Assembly (NCBI GenBank): GCA_025617375.2
Contig: JAMYGW020000005.1
Coordinates: forward strand, 1,860,001 to 1,924,000
DNA from: Acarospora socialis
Taxonomy: Eukaryota > Ascomycota > Lecanoromycetes > Acarosporales > Acarosporaceae
Direction of reading: 5' to 3'
Length of the DNA: 64,000 nt
Position 1 is the first letter of the stretch, and the number at the start of each line of letters is the position of its first letter. The notes below the pieces were generated by a model. That model worked only from the letters and a program-made list of their open reading frames with translations. It did no database searches and was not told where the DNA came from. A program made the position numbers and the translations under genes. Positions 22,392 to 33,840 of the stretch are shown here, in pieces.

Positions 22392-25391
22392 GGCTGTGAT
22401 AATATCTTCGCGCGATTGGGTGGGGGTAGTCAACAGGACAAAGTTCCAGAGGACGGTGTGTTTGTGTCGGTCTTCAGTCCGAAGAAAGCGTGCAGAAGGA
22501 CAGATTATTCGTGCTGTAGAGCACACCCTAGTGATGATATATCTCTCACAGCACTTGTTGCACGTGCAATTTGTCTGTGTCAGGCTGGGGGCCGTACTGG
22601 TCGAAGGATTCATTTTAGGGGGCCTTACCTAGGCATGCCGTGCATAACAACCACTCTTCTCCCCGGATCTCGGAAACATGTCGTCCGAACGTACGGATCT
22701 CCGTGGTCTTAACTTAAGCCCGTCTCGCCGCTTTCGGCTTAGCGCTGCATCTAGCCTAACTGTGTTCGGCCAAGCGGGATACAGCTGGAGGCCTTTCCAA
22801 CTTCACCCCTTGTCTTCTGTGTCTTATGTATTCTTCCTGCGATTGGGTGGGGCCTGGCATAGAATATCGCGCTGGATCATGGGCGATACTGCTGAGACAG
22901 AAGGATTACTGCGCCTTGATCCTTCGTTCGAGCTAAGCCTCCAAATCCTGTTTAGTTCCACTGCTCCAGAGACGAGGGAGGCCTCGTTCGAATGGATGGG
23001 TCCAGCAGGAGAGTGACTGAGTACAGCCCCAACCACTCGCTGAATCTGAGCATACTCGGAGAGATCAAGCGGGAGGCCATCATCGCCGCTACGCGAAGCG
23101 ATTGGCCGACACTGCAGCTGTGCACTGTTATGGTGCAGTCCGAGATACTTCGAATGAAGTCAAGCCTTCATTGGCCACGCACTGACGGACTCCACATATC
23201 TAAGCATATTGGACGCACAGCACCGTCTGATTCCCATGCGATTCTTTCTTCCCGCTTTGCATGCTTTCTCTCTCTGCCACCCTCCGGCCTCTCTACGTGG
23301 CCGTAAAACTTGGACATCTCATTGGTCAGTCACGCTTGTAGAGGGAAATGCCAGTTATTGCCACGTCACCATCATCACCTTGTCATGGTCTGAAGCTAAG
23401 TTGGGAGGACTGCACCGCCGGCTGCATGCTTCAGATGTGAGGGGTCTGAAGAGGACACTTGACATCAAGGCTTGGCGGTCAAACAAAGTGATGTGAAAAG
23501 GGGCCACCCTCTTCGCTTTTCTTCGTCATGAATCTGTGCCCCAGTCGTTGTGCGGAATCGTTGCCAAAGTTCCCAAGCTCTTCTTCAACATGAATGTCTC
23601 TATTTCATATCATTCGGTGAGGCTGGGTCAGCAGAATCCGCCAGTCCAGGATGGCCCCCTGAGCGATGTTCTGCTGGACATTGCTAAGTTTATCGAACGG
23701 AACCGCGAAAAGATGCGGCGGCTTACTTTGATGAAGGGCGGCTGGGAAGGCTAGTTGCAAGCCAAGCTGGCCGATCACATTTCCCATGGCGACCGTATAC
23801 CGCGCCACTCGAGAGCAACGCGTATACCGGAACCCTCTCTACCAGATCGACATATGGTGCCATCATCAATCGAAGTCCCCGGGTCCACATAATGGTTACT
23901 GACCAACTCTGAATCAACCTCGGATCGGCGTTGAGTTGAAATGCGGAGGAGAATCGCAATGCAGGCTTTCGCGATTAGGGAGCGGCTAGTGAAAGCAAAG
24001 GGGAGGGAACTGTGTCATGTGACATGCGTGAGTATTGGAGCGGAGAATAAATGCGAGCTGGCTCTTTGATCTGCATCTAGGAATAGTCCTAAAGACGATT
24101 GAGGCAGCAATGGAGAAAGACGGAGATGCCCCAGCGTGAGTGCGCGAAGACGAACCGGTCCACAGTGGCATTCAGTGCACGAGGCAAGCTCGGCGTGCAC
24201 GCAGAGCAGAAAGCAAACTGTAGAGACAGCGTGTGCCGGACCGCAGGAAGGAAGAATGAGGAAAGCCAATGGATATGCGGTAGTGTATAGTCATGGCCGT
24301 CGTCCTTTCGTGAGAGAAGACAGAAGAGAAACAAGAAAGGCGACCCCAACAGTGCCAAGTATATCCATGCAGACACCAAGCCGTGAACACATAGCCATGG
24401 CCATGGCCATATCAGTATGCCATGCCTGCGTTTGTTCCGCCATAAAATGCACGATACGATGACAATGACCAAAGCGCCCTCCGAGCCCATCGTCATCCCC
24501 GCCCAACCGATGCAGAGCCAAACAGACGAACAAGCAAACCGAACCAAGTGTCCGCTCTAGTGCAGTGCCTAAATCAACTCCAGCCCCAGTCCCAGTCGAT
24601 TCCACCCGTAAAGTTGGGTAAGGCTTCCACGCCTACGCCTTGACACTTTAAGCCAAAGTATCTCTCTGATAACAACACTGGAACCCAGGCTCAACCTCGG
24701 TCGAAAGATTACACGCAACGAGGTAGGGACTCGAGGTCACCGCTGTCGCTCCATTAACCCTTCCTCGCCTAGGCTCTGATCTCCCAAATCGATCACATCG
24801 CGCGCATTGTGACCTATAGGAATGCATCCGAGTCCGCAGAACTCGACGACCATAGTTGGTCAGAGCCGACGAAGAAGGCGGTTCGCATAATACATGTGCT
24901 CTAAGACGGGTTTTCAAGCCATTTCTCTTGTAGGGCAATGCATCCATGACTAGAATGAATAGGCAGGTATATTCCCACCCGGAACCGATCTTGCGCCAGA
25001 TCGCTGGCTGTCGTTTAGGACTTTGGGTTCGAACTTCTGCGTGCTATCATTCGGGAAGGAGGCGCATCTTACCATACAGCGCAACATGAGAAATGAAGGG
25101 TGTGAAATTGGGCTGTGGAAAATGTCTTGAATTCATGAAATAACTGCTTGCACATTTACTGTGGCATTTGATGCATTCTCTGTACATGAATTGTATAAAT
25201 TGATTATCAGTAAGGTATGCTCTGGACTATGCACTTATCTTATCTAATCTTATCACCTACAAGATTGTCTTATCCAGCAGCCGAGGTAACAATATAATAT
25301 AGAACCCTCCCTCGTTGCGGAACATCTGACCTGTGCTGCCTTCATTTTGCATTGCTTTCAATTGCGATTGCAAACGTCCTACTAAGAGTGC
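22392..25391. other. 3-kb gene-poor stretch
   Basis: Upstream of the divergent aldehyde dehydrogenase and monocarboxylate-transporter-like genes. Scattered short frames on both strands have no motif; the longest, minus 24547-24089, is hydrophobic but unlike any family I know. AT content rises from about 25100 to 25330. A short palindromic GCCATGGCCATGGC lies near 24396. Confidence 0.4.
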
Positions 25392-27017
25392 ATGACTTTA
25401 AAGTACTCGAATTACGAACCAGACACCGTCCCTTCAGAGTACTGCAACAATGTAACAGCAGGCGTGGTGGCCGCTGCGCAGCGAATGGAGGTTTCGTCCA
25501 ACAGTGCTCTCGAGCTTGAAGAAGATGAGAGCCCTCCGCCTGACGGTGGATACGGCTGGATATGTTGCGCGGCCTGTTTTACAATCAATTGCTTTACTTG
25601 GGGCGTAGTAGCCGTAAGTCCATTTACCTTTACACTCTTTCCTTGTCTCCTACAACGTCCTAGAGACTTGTGTGACGCTGGACACGGCTTCAGGGCGTTA
25701 ACATGGACTGTTTGGTGCCGCATTGCAATCGTCAATCCCGTTTGATTGTGCTGACGTTCTTTCCAGTCGTACGGAGTATATCTTGCCCATTATCTGACCT
25801 CTCCGTCATTTGCAGGAGCGACTCCCATGGACTACGCATTTATTGGCGGCTTCAACTTTTCCATGGCAATGCTGGTCGCGCCGTTCGTTACGATCCTGAC
25901 TCGCCGGTTTGGCAAGCGCCTTCCGATGTGTGCCGGCTCTGCTATGCAATGCGGAGGTTTCATCGCAGCATCTTTTGCAGGACGAGTCTGGCAGTTGTAC
26001 CTTTCTCAAGGCATCCTTGTTGGCTGCGGCATTGGGTTCATCTACGTTCCGAGCATTGCGATCTTGTCACAATGGTTCTCTAAGAAACGCAGCCTAGCCA
26101 ACGGCATCAGTGCGGCCGGATCAGGCATCGGCGGGGTTGCTTTCTCGTGGGGCACACAGGCAATGATCAAATCAATCGGCCTCAGTTGGGCTCTGCGCAC
26201 TACGGGGCTGATTACTCTTGTGGCGAACGTCATTGCGCTGGTTGCCCTCCGAGACAGAAACGACGCCATCAAGCCACCTCAGCTTGGGTTCGATCTCAAG
26301 CTCCTTCGCCGATACGATGTCATTCTTCTGCTGTCCTGGGCCTTCATCAGCATGTTCGGGTACATAACCTTACTCTTTTCGTTATCTGATTTTGCCTTGT
26401 CCATCGGTCTCTCTCCGAGTCAGGGCACCGATATTGTCGGCTTTTTAAATCTTGGGACTGCCGTTGGCAGACCAATCATTGGGGTGCTTAGCGACCGCTA
26501 CAGCAGAATTGATACCGCTGGCCTTTTGACGCTACTATGCGGCTTATCCTGCTTTGCATTTTGGTTACCAGCGACTTCGTTCGGCCTGACGGTATTCTTT
26601 TCGCTCCTGTGCGGAGCCATCCTTGGTGTCTTCTGGATGGTCAGTGTCTGGGATCGCTGATCCTTGAATCTGACGTAAGTGTGAGCACGATCTGACTGAT
26701 TTATAGACGATAGGCCCTCTATGTGTTGAAGTGGCGGGCCTGAAAGAGCTACAATCCTTATTGTCTCTTTCCTGGGTGACCGCAATCATTCCCACGACAT
26801 GTACGTTTTCTATCCCTAGGGCCAAGACTGCGTGCCCTTCCGCATGGTTTGACACTCCTCCATAGTTTCGGAGGTCGTTGCGCTGCAGCTACGGCGCCCT
26901 GACTCGTCAAGGCAATACCTCTATCCTCAGATCTTTGCAGGCCTCTCGTATGTCGTAGCCAGTGGCTTCATGTACGAGCTCAGAAGGGTCAAAACTCGGC
27001 AAGGCTTGCATCAATAA
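25392..27017 (+). CDS. monocarboxylate transporter-like MFS protein (SLC16-type)
   Basis: Exons 25392-25613, 25767-26639, 26707-26800 and 26866-27017 give 446 residues, in frame throughout. A 50-residue acidic N-tail leads to PPPDGGYGWICC, the conserved DGGYGW motif at the start of TM1 in monocarboxylate transporters. Then come SYGVYLAHYL, LTRRFGKRLPM (loop 2-3), SLANGISAAGSGIGGV and SDRYSRIDT. Exon 3 begins IGPLCVEVAGL, matching the family text for TM10. The protein ends at a short tail, KTRQGLHQ. One donor is the rarer GTCAGT. The gene ends 180 bp from the convergent arsenate reductase gene. Substrate may be a monocarboxylate, amino acid or riboflavin; the sequence alone does not decide. 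Confidence 0.88.
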
Positions 27018-27196
27018 CGCTAGAGAACCCTTTACTTGACCGTTCATGCAACTTTTTTACCTCAGGGGAGTACCGCACCTCGAACGTCAGCCCATGGAAT
27101 CAATGCAGTGGGTACACGCTCTGTCACATGCTGACGGCATCGCGCTCGAAAGTGCAAAACACGATTTGATATCCACATGGCCATAATCGCAAAGGC

Positions 27197-27795
27197 CTAC
27201 TTGCGCCAGACCTCCGCGACATACTCATCTATATACTCTTGGTACTCTTTCCCTCCACCCACCCATCCTTTGATCCCTCCCTCCAAGGCTACGCCCTTCA
27301 TATCCGCTTCGCCTCTCTCGTTGAGACAATCCTCGAACCAACCAGCCGCACGATTGCCGCGCCCGCGTGACGAACCTAATCCCAGGTATCACAATCAGCA
27401 CAACATGAACCGAAGGCTCAGAATGGCGCGACAACAAGCTCGCCCCACACACCGCAGTACCAGATAACAGTCTTGACGCCCGCGCCCTTGAACAACGTGT
27501 ACAGCGTCGGGAGCGTGGGGTACAAGCTCTGAGCCGGCAGGTTGATCGAGCCGCGGATCGTGCCGCCCTATTTCACTCAGTTTCCTTTTCTTCTACCGAC
27601 ATGCTGCATACGTACTTCATGGTCCATTCGTCGCAGATCCACCAGGATGAAGTCCCGCCCCGCGCGTGCACCGCTCTGCATCAACGATAGGGCGTCAGAG
27701 CAGGCGATTGTGGGAGGGTCGCCGTTGCGTGGTGGCGGGTACGCGGCGTACCAAGGAGCATCGGAGCTGCTTGGTGCATTGCTCAGATCGGGCAT
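27197..27795 (-). CDS. rhodanese-type arsenate reductase-like protein (Acr2/Ych1 family)
   Basis: Small rhodanese/Cdc25-fold enzyme of the group that includes yeast Acr2p, which reduces arsenate to arsenite. Exons 27795-27616, 27567-27453 and 27375-27197 give 157 residues. Visible: PWYAAYPPPR near the start, FILVDLRRMDHEGGTIRGS (end of the first rhodanese strand set), and the active-site loop CGSSRGR, a C-X5-R at residues 98-104 whose codons span the second intron. Next come NRAAGWFEDCL and LEGGIKGWV. The start MPDLSNAP is preferred; an in-frame extension back to 27909 could act as a targeting peptide. Residue 97 is Tyr, not the His of classic H-C-X5-R. It is divergent with the ACR3 exporter gene 620 bp away, which strongly supports a role in arsenic handling. 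Confidence 0.85.
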
Positions 27796-28415
27796 CTTCA
27801 CTGCGATATGTCGTTTCCGTCGAGAAGCAGGGAGGGCACTCAGGTTTTCGGGGAATCCGTAATTGAAAGAACTTGGAAGATGAATGGGGAAGAACCTCAG
27901 CGGAATCAAGCCAAACGCAAGCGGGGCCGAAACAAAATGTTGGTAAAGAATGGAATGTCATTGCACCAGCTCGAATTCTCTTAAACACTTACGAATCAGT
28001 GGGTGGTCTCCCATATTCAACTTGGAAAACACTGTCGCCGGCCGCCGCTGATTGGTTCAAGGGCTGAGAAATCCGGGCCGTGATAAATCCGAAGGACCTT
28101 GCACCACTATTGCCGGCCACCGGGTCTGTCACTCGCCCACTCTGATTGACCGACCACCTTCAACCCATTAGCCTAATGGGTTGAAGATTAGGGTACCTAG
28201 GTATTTTCCCATTTCAGAACATAATGTTGTCTAGGATCGAACAAAAAATGATGAGGCACCCGTCCTGATCAGTTAATCCAAGACAACATAAATACACATA
28301 CCTCTGCCCGTCCACAACACTTTGCATTTGCATTGTTAGCTATCACCGACTGCACAATCACATACCTTACTTACCTTTTCTTCACTTTCCCCAGTTGGCC
28401 CTTAACCCTTCAATA
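27796..28415. promoter_or_regulatory. shared divergent promoter of the arsenic pair
   Basis: A 620-bp space between the arsenate reductase-like and ACR3 start codons. It contains a perfect 27-bp palindrome (28159-28185). Co-regulation by arsenic is inferred from the arrangement, not seen. Confidence 0.55.
28159..28185. promoter_or_regulatory. perfect palindrome TTCAACCCATTAG-C-CTAATGGGTTGAA
   Basis: Two 13-base arms with a one-base centre, no mismatch. It lies 231 bp before the ACR3 ATG and 364 bp before the reductase ATG. The symmetry fits a dimeric regulator site or a small cruciform; yeast Yap8 uses a different palindrome in the ACR2/ACR3 promoter. Confidence 0.55.
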
Positions 28416-29782
28416 ATGCCTTACTTCAAACTGTTTCACAAACGCAGTACAAAACCTGTAGGGGACATGCCACCTGAAGAAGCAGCGGGCCATGTGCCTC
28501 CTGCACCCACATCGATGTCAGACGCCGAGAAGCAGCAGGTCGAAGCCGCGATGGTTCCAGACAAAGTCTCCACTTACAAGGGGCTGGGGTGGCTCGATCG
28601 ATTTCTGGCAGTCTGGATACTGCTCGCCATGATCATCGGGGTGCTGCTGGGCAACTTCGTTCCCAATACCGGGCCTGCGCTGCAGAAGGGCAAGTTCGTT
28701 GGCGTCTCCGTCCCAATAGGTGAGTGGCCCCTCCGAGCCGGTTGACGATCGGGGCCCCGGTTGTGCGAACAGATGCTGAGATCTCTAGCAATCGGCTTGC
28801 TGGTCATGATGTACCCCATCTTGTGTAAGGTCAAGTACGAGACCCTGCATCGCGTGTTCCGACACCGCGAGATTTGGGTCCAAATCGGCTTCAGCATCGT
28901 CATGAACTGGATCCTTGCACCCTTTCTGATGGTGAGAACTACCTTCTCACTCCCTGGTTGCGCGCCTCGTTAATGGATTACCAGCTTGGTTTGGCGTGGG
29001 CCTTCTTACCCGACAAGCCCGAACTCCGCGAGGGCCTCATATTGGTTGGGCTGGCGCGATGTATTGCGATGGTGAGTTGCCGGTTTCCCTTTGCTGGTCC
29101 GGGAGTATCTGACGGATGTCGACAGGTCTTAATTTGGACGGGTCTCGCAGGTGGAGATAGCGAGTACTGCGCTATCTTGGTCGCCATCAACTCCATTCTG
29201 CAAATAGTCCTATACGCACCCCTCGCTGTGTTCTTCATCCGGGTCATCAGTCACGCCAGCGGCCGTGTAACAGTCGATTACTCCACGGTGGCGACGAGCG
29301 TGGCCGTCTTCCTGGGCATTCCCCTGGCTGTGGCCATCCTCACTCGATTTGCGCTGCGAAAACTCGTTAGTCTTACCTGGTACGACGAAGTTTTTCTCAA
29401 GTGGGCGGCGCCGTGGTCGTTGATCGGGTTGCTCTACACTATTCTGGTCCTCTTCGCTTCGCAGGGCCGTCAAGTCGTACACCAGATCGTGTCGGTAGTC
29501 CGCGTTGCAGCCCCCCTGATCATTTATTTCATCATCGTCTTCTTCTTCACACTATGGCTTTCCCATCGCTTGGGTTTCGGCTACAAGCTCGCCGCGACAC
29601 AGAGCTTCACGGCGGCTAGCAATAACTTCGAACTCGCCATTGCGGTGGCTGTTGCTACGTTTGGTGCCAACAGCGACCAAGCTCTGGCGTCGACGGTCGG
29701 CCCTCTCATTGAGGTACCGGTGCTTCTCGGATTGGTGTACCTCGTGAGATGGATCGGCAACAGTTGGGGCTGGCGGAACTAG
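28416..29782 (+). CDS. acr3: ACR3 arsenite exporter
   Basis: Plasma-membrane arsenite/antimonite efflux carrier. Exons 28416-28719, 28789-28931, 28985-29071 and 29126-29782 splice to 396 residues, typical for ACR3. A 60-residue cytosolic tail precedes LGWLDRFLAVWILLAM. Signatures are GNFVPNT, YPILCKVKYE with the conserved Cys needed for transport, NWILAPFLM, RCIAMVLIWTGLAGGD, and SFTAASNNFELAIAVAVATFG near the end. Ten membrane segments are likely. The Met start at 28416 begins MPYFKLF. It stands divergent to an Acr2-type reductase, so reduction and export are encoded together as in yeast. Confidence 0.95.
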
Positions 29783-30927
29783 GAAATTTTTGGGCAATAG
29801 TAGAATGGAGACAGCGCATGGATGTGGGACAGCAGAATGTCAAGCTCAACAACAGTGGATAGAGCCACAGTTAGGCTCATGGACCAAAACCAAAGTGTAC
29901 GTAGAAACGTGAAGGTATAATAAATTGTAAGCAGTATGAAGTCGTCCAGCTAGTGGTGTATCGACCCGAGAATTATTGGATTCGATGAAGCCTTCGATTA
30001 ACTTCAAAAGCAGGTAGGGCAGCTTCAGTCGCTGGGGCCAAATGGGCGTCAAAGCACAACGCCGTGAGGGAACATGGCGACAAGTCCATACCACGATAAC
30101 ATGTACGTAGGAGTTTACACTGACCTTTAGGTAAGACCTTATTCCTCTTATTCTGGGGCAGATGTGCCGGAGTTTGTGAGTCTTGCTTCACCCTTTTGGG
30201 GGTCCTCTTAGCCGAAGTCATTAACAGGTTTCTCCTCCGAACTGTACGAAGGCGCTCGACAGAATTTTGCCAGTCCCAAGACTTTAACAAAGTAGTCAAA
30301 ACAGTTCCATACCTAACGCAGCTGAGACTAGGTAGAACAGCTGCTTCCGAGGTACCTCAGCTTTATTAGTTCTAATTCTGCAACATTGGAAGGTCTTCGC
30401 TGCAAGGTTATGTTGTTCTTGTGATTCTACGGATCCGGTATGTAACTCGAGAATTTTGTCAACCGCCTTCGTACCTACATATCTGCCATACAACCGTCCA
30501 CAAGGTTGAGCCGGCAACAGCTGTCAGTAGAGGACCACCATAATACCTAGTGCTCAAATCTTGCCCTAATTGTGCACAGTATTGGCATACCTCAAAATCA
30601 TCGACTAAGCTTGGAAAAACTCAGAAACGAGTTAAACATGCCCCAATCGTAGAGTCATCATTGACGGTTTCGAAATAATCAGTCAATAACATAACATCAA
30701 TGTCACTGACAACGGAAGTCTGATTGTGTCAGACAATCGGTCAAGCGATCGAATACTGGACAAGCCGCCTACAACATCGGATACACAGACCGCTTACCTA
30801 TTTGTTGCTGAGCTCGAGCGCTACGTGCTGGAGGCTGGGGAGGTTCGGTTCAGTAGCATTCTCCCTTCAGAACACGGAACTAGCCAAACTGTCGAGACTG
30901 CCTATAGGTATATCCTGCCTTTCTCAC
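29783..30927. other. intergenic region
   Basis: About 1.15 kb between two convergent 3' ends. No coding motif recognised; scattered short frames only. There is no visible repeat longer than a few bases. Confidence 0.4.
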
Positions 30928-32445
30928 TCAAAAGAATGCAATCGTGCGAATCTCTACACTCTCACGAAATGGCGCGTCTACCGGGGATGTCGGGTCCTCG
31001 AAGGCGGAGTGACCCACGAAACGGGCCCGGCCGTCTGTCGCGGAGTCGAAGGTCTTCAAGAGAATGACCTGGTCAGGAGTCATCCTGGGGAAATACCACC
31101 ATTTATGAGCGGGAGAATGGCGCATGACATAGTTCTCGCCGTTGCGATCGCGATAGCGCAGATAGAGCTTGAAGAAGTCCTCGGGCGGCGACGAGGTGAC
31201 GTCGCACATGGCCAATGGATGCTCTTCGACCTCGCGCCGTATCGGCTTCCACACGTTGAAGAACGCCACGCGCCGTGACAGCAGGTCCTTCGCTTCGTCG
31301 CCCATCAGCTGCTGCACCCGCAGCGGGCCGGATTCGGCTGTGTAGTCGCAGTGGACTAGCGTCACCGGTGCCCGCTGCGACGTCTTGGTCTCCTGCGTGA
31401 GTTTCTTCGAGGCGTTGCTTTTCGTGCGGATCGTATGATCAAAGACTAAGACGCGCTTCGCGCCTTGTGTCTTCTTGAGAAATTCTACAATCTCAGGGTA
31501 CAATTCCTTTGCCACGGCTGTATCGTCGTCCCACTGCTCGTACGAGGTCTTGAAGCTGTGCAGTGAGAAACCCTCCTTGTCCACCGAGAATGAATCGGCG
31601 CGATGCCAGCCATCGTGCACTGACATCTCGTGCGGATCGTCGCCAGGCTCGTGAATGCTCTTCGCTGCATCTGACTCGTAGAAGTACAGCTCGGTGGGCT
31701 GCTGAACATCCTTGGTATAGTTGAAGGTCGCTCGAACATCCTCGTGACCATCGGTGCCATTAGAACCGTTCGCAATCATCACAGGTTTCGTTCCGTTTGC
31801 GCGGGCGGCCTCTGGCAGCAAAGCCTTGTCAACAGCACCCTGAGTTTGCTGCCAGCACGGCAAATTCTCAATGTCTGCGATCCAGCGTTTGAGATGTGGA
31901 GTTTGCTCAAGTGGCAGGCGTTGTGCCGCGTGGAGGTGCATTGGAGCTGCGACTGCAATGTCGGCGATGGAGATCTCGTCGCCTGTCAGCCACCTGGACT
32001 TAGACAGCCGATCGTCGAGGATGGTTGCCAGCTGGTGCCATCTTGGCGCGTGGGCATCAATTACCGACTGGTCGGGCTCGGTCTTAAGCAACGGTTTAAC
32101 GACGAACTCGACAAGATAGACATAACAGCTTTGGAACCAGACTGACGCCTCCCAGAGCAGCCAGCAGTTGATGTCGGCGCGTTTCTTCAGGTCTTTGGGG
32201 TAAGCCGAGTTACCGTCAAGATCTGCGGCATATTGCAAGATGGCATTGGACTCGGTGATGAGCAGGTCGCCGTCGCTGGCGGCCGGAACCGTGGCGTTCG
32301 GATTGATTTTCTTATATTCATCGCTCTTATGGGCGCCGGCGAAGTAGTCGATGAATTTGAATTCGTATTCCGTACCGAGCAGTGCCAAGCCTGCCAGCAC
32401 CTTGCGGCTGTTGACGGTGCACGGATCGAGATAGACTTGAAGCAT
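30928..32445 (-). CDS. glutathione S-transferase fused to an AsaB/CmcJ-like domain
   Basis: A single open frame of 505 residues with no intron. Residues 1-205 are a complete GST: thioredoxin-like N-domain (LQVYLDPCTVNSRKVLAGLA, INPNATVPA, ITESNAILQYAADL with the cis-Pro and ES glutathione contacts) and an all-helical C-domain (TGDEISIADIAVAAP). A polar linker follows (about 206-240, NGSNGTDG). From about 245 to 505 the text matches the fungal AsaB/CmcJ-like hydroxylase/desaturase family: AKRVLVFDHTIRTK, VHCDYTAESGPLRV, RVAFFNVWKPI, SPAHKWWYFPRMTPDQVILLK and HSAFEDP. Members with known roles oxidise or dehydrate small molecules in secondary metabolism. The continuous frame suggests a genuine fusion. 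It ends 1.15 kb from ACR3 and could act in thiol-based detoxification; that is inference. Confidence 0.85.
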   Translation of the reverse strand: MLQVYLDPCTVNSRKVLAGLALLGTEYEFKFIDYFAGAHKSDEYKKINPNATVPAASDGDLLITESNAILQYAADLDGNSAYPKDLKKRADINCWLLWEASVWFQSCYVYLVEFVVKPLLKTEPDQSVIDAHAPRWHQLATILDDRLSKSRWLTGDEISIADIAVAAPMHLHAAQRLPLEQTPHLKRWIADIENLPCWQQTQGAVDKALLPEAARANGTKPVMIANGSNGTDGHEDVRATFNYTKDVQQPTELYFYESDAAKSIHEPGDDPHEMSVHDGWHRADSFSVDKEGFSLHSFKTSYEQWDDDTAVAKELYPEIVEFLKKTQGAKRVLVFDHTIRTKSNASKKLTQETKTSQRAPVTLVHCDYTAESGPLRVQQLMGDEAKDLLSRRVAFFNVWKPIRREVEEHPLAMCDVTSSPPEDFFKLYLRYRDRNGENYVMRHSPAHKWWYFPRMTPDQVILLKTFDSATDGRARFVGHSAFEDPTSPVDAPFRESVEIRTIAFF

Positions 32446-33500
32446 GGTCAGTCTTATCGGTTCAAAATCAAGGCTTATCAAGATTCAGATGCCAGAAAGC
32501 CAACAGCAGCTCGAGATGATGAAGCCAAAAAAAACAATGACAGCGCTCTAGCATGATCCCTGGTCATATACTCACTGTTGCAAGACGTCCCTTCATCGTG
32601 CCATCCCCGACCCCGCATTTGACCTTGAGGATAATAAATGATCGACGCCGGGGCAACGGAAGAGGTTGTTCCAGGCTTCTGGAATATTATTCAAGCGTTG
32701 CCGATCAGGATGAGTGCGGCTAGCTCGGTTTTGAGCCAAACTCCTCTGGCGCGGTGACTGGGAAACGTGTAGGGCATGCCCCAACGGTACCCACGATTTT
32801 GGAGACCTCCATTTCACATAGCAATCAAGCAAGTTGCGAGACCAAGGGCTTCATCGGAATCAACATCATCCTAGTCCCATTTCTTTGTCTAGATTGTTTG
32901 GAAAGGCGTTCGTACAGAAGCTGCGTCACAGGGATTTCGCGAGGGCAGAGGACGTGGCTCTTTCCCGATATCCAATTCTGTCATCCAGCGCTCACCTGTA
33001 TTGTACTTGATCGGATTTGTTCGATGCGACATTCGATCACCTCTCTGTTCACATGCGTCGAGGACATGACGTCCCTTGAGCCAGACGGCAAGATCAGAGA
33101 CAGACTGCTCACCACTAAGACTTTGACTGAGCGGTCACTCCAGAGGGTGCACAACGGACAGGTCTTTTGGGCTAGGCTAGAGCTGACAGAGCTTGGGTGT
33201 ACGCACGCGTGTGTGGCTTCGGAGGGTTCCTGCTTCGGCGCCCCCAGGGTCCCAACACTGGGCACCTGCGCACCACCGTCTAAAGTTGACGAAAAAGGCA
33301 CGACAGAACAACGGGTCAGAGACTACGTGATTAGGTTATCGGCCTATGAGGGGAAAGGCCCCTGGACGGAGGGTGAAGAGCCTGGATGGTGGGTGAGTCG
33401 AGGTTGATTCGAGCCTGAGCAAAGGCGGCAATACTAAACAACCCCTTCGGGACTGCAGCAAAAGAATTCTTATGTTATAATACCTGGATATATTTCTGAC
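32446..33500. other. intergenic region
   Basis: About 1 kb upstream of the GST fusion gene. Both-strand frames near 32750-33400 are open but lack any family motif; treated as noise. Confidence 0.35.
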
Positions 33501-33840
33501 TTCGTTCTATGGGTGAGCCTTATACTGGAATGACATCAGCGGTAATTGTGTTGTCAAGGGCGAACAGGAAGACACTGGAGAGAATAGCCAGGACAACAAG
33601 GATCCACTCGATTTGCATTTCTCGAATGTCAGTAAAGCCGTAGGAGACGAGAAAAAGAGGTTGGAAAAGGGCAGGTCACTCACTGACGATCCGCGCAATT
33701 TTCGGCCTGAAGGGCTCTCGGGAGCTTCATGGGATTCGTGGCCGTCCGGAGGTGGAGAGGCTTTGCTTCTCTTTCGGAATGGGGGAGGCATTCTGCACAT
33801 GCTGACTCCGTTGGTTTCAATCACAATCCCAATAAGGTGA
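33500..33840 (-). pseudogene. N-terminal remnant of an MFS exporter
   Basis: A minus-strand stretch from 33618 reads WILVVLAILSSVFLFALDNT followed by ITADV. This is the first transmembrane segment and LDNT motif of DHA-type fungal exporters. Upstream (33650-33800) is a polar Ser/Pro/Lys stretch like an exporter cytosolic tail, with a GTGAGT donor possible at about 33686. No second transmembrane segment follows in any frame. I read it as a truncated relic of a host transporter. Confidence 0.4.

Noticed and set aside
24089-24547. Hydrophobic minus-strand frame of 152 codons
   Set aside because: No family motif, no splice partners, and overlapping frames on the other strand are equally open.
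25000-25060. GGGTTCGAAC text resembling a tRNA T-loop
   Set aside because: No matching acceptor stem or anticodon arm could be formed around it.
32754-33407. Open plus-strand frame of 217 codons
   Set aside because: No motif or family resemblance; likely random open frame.
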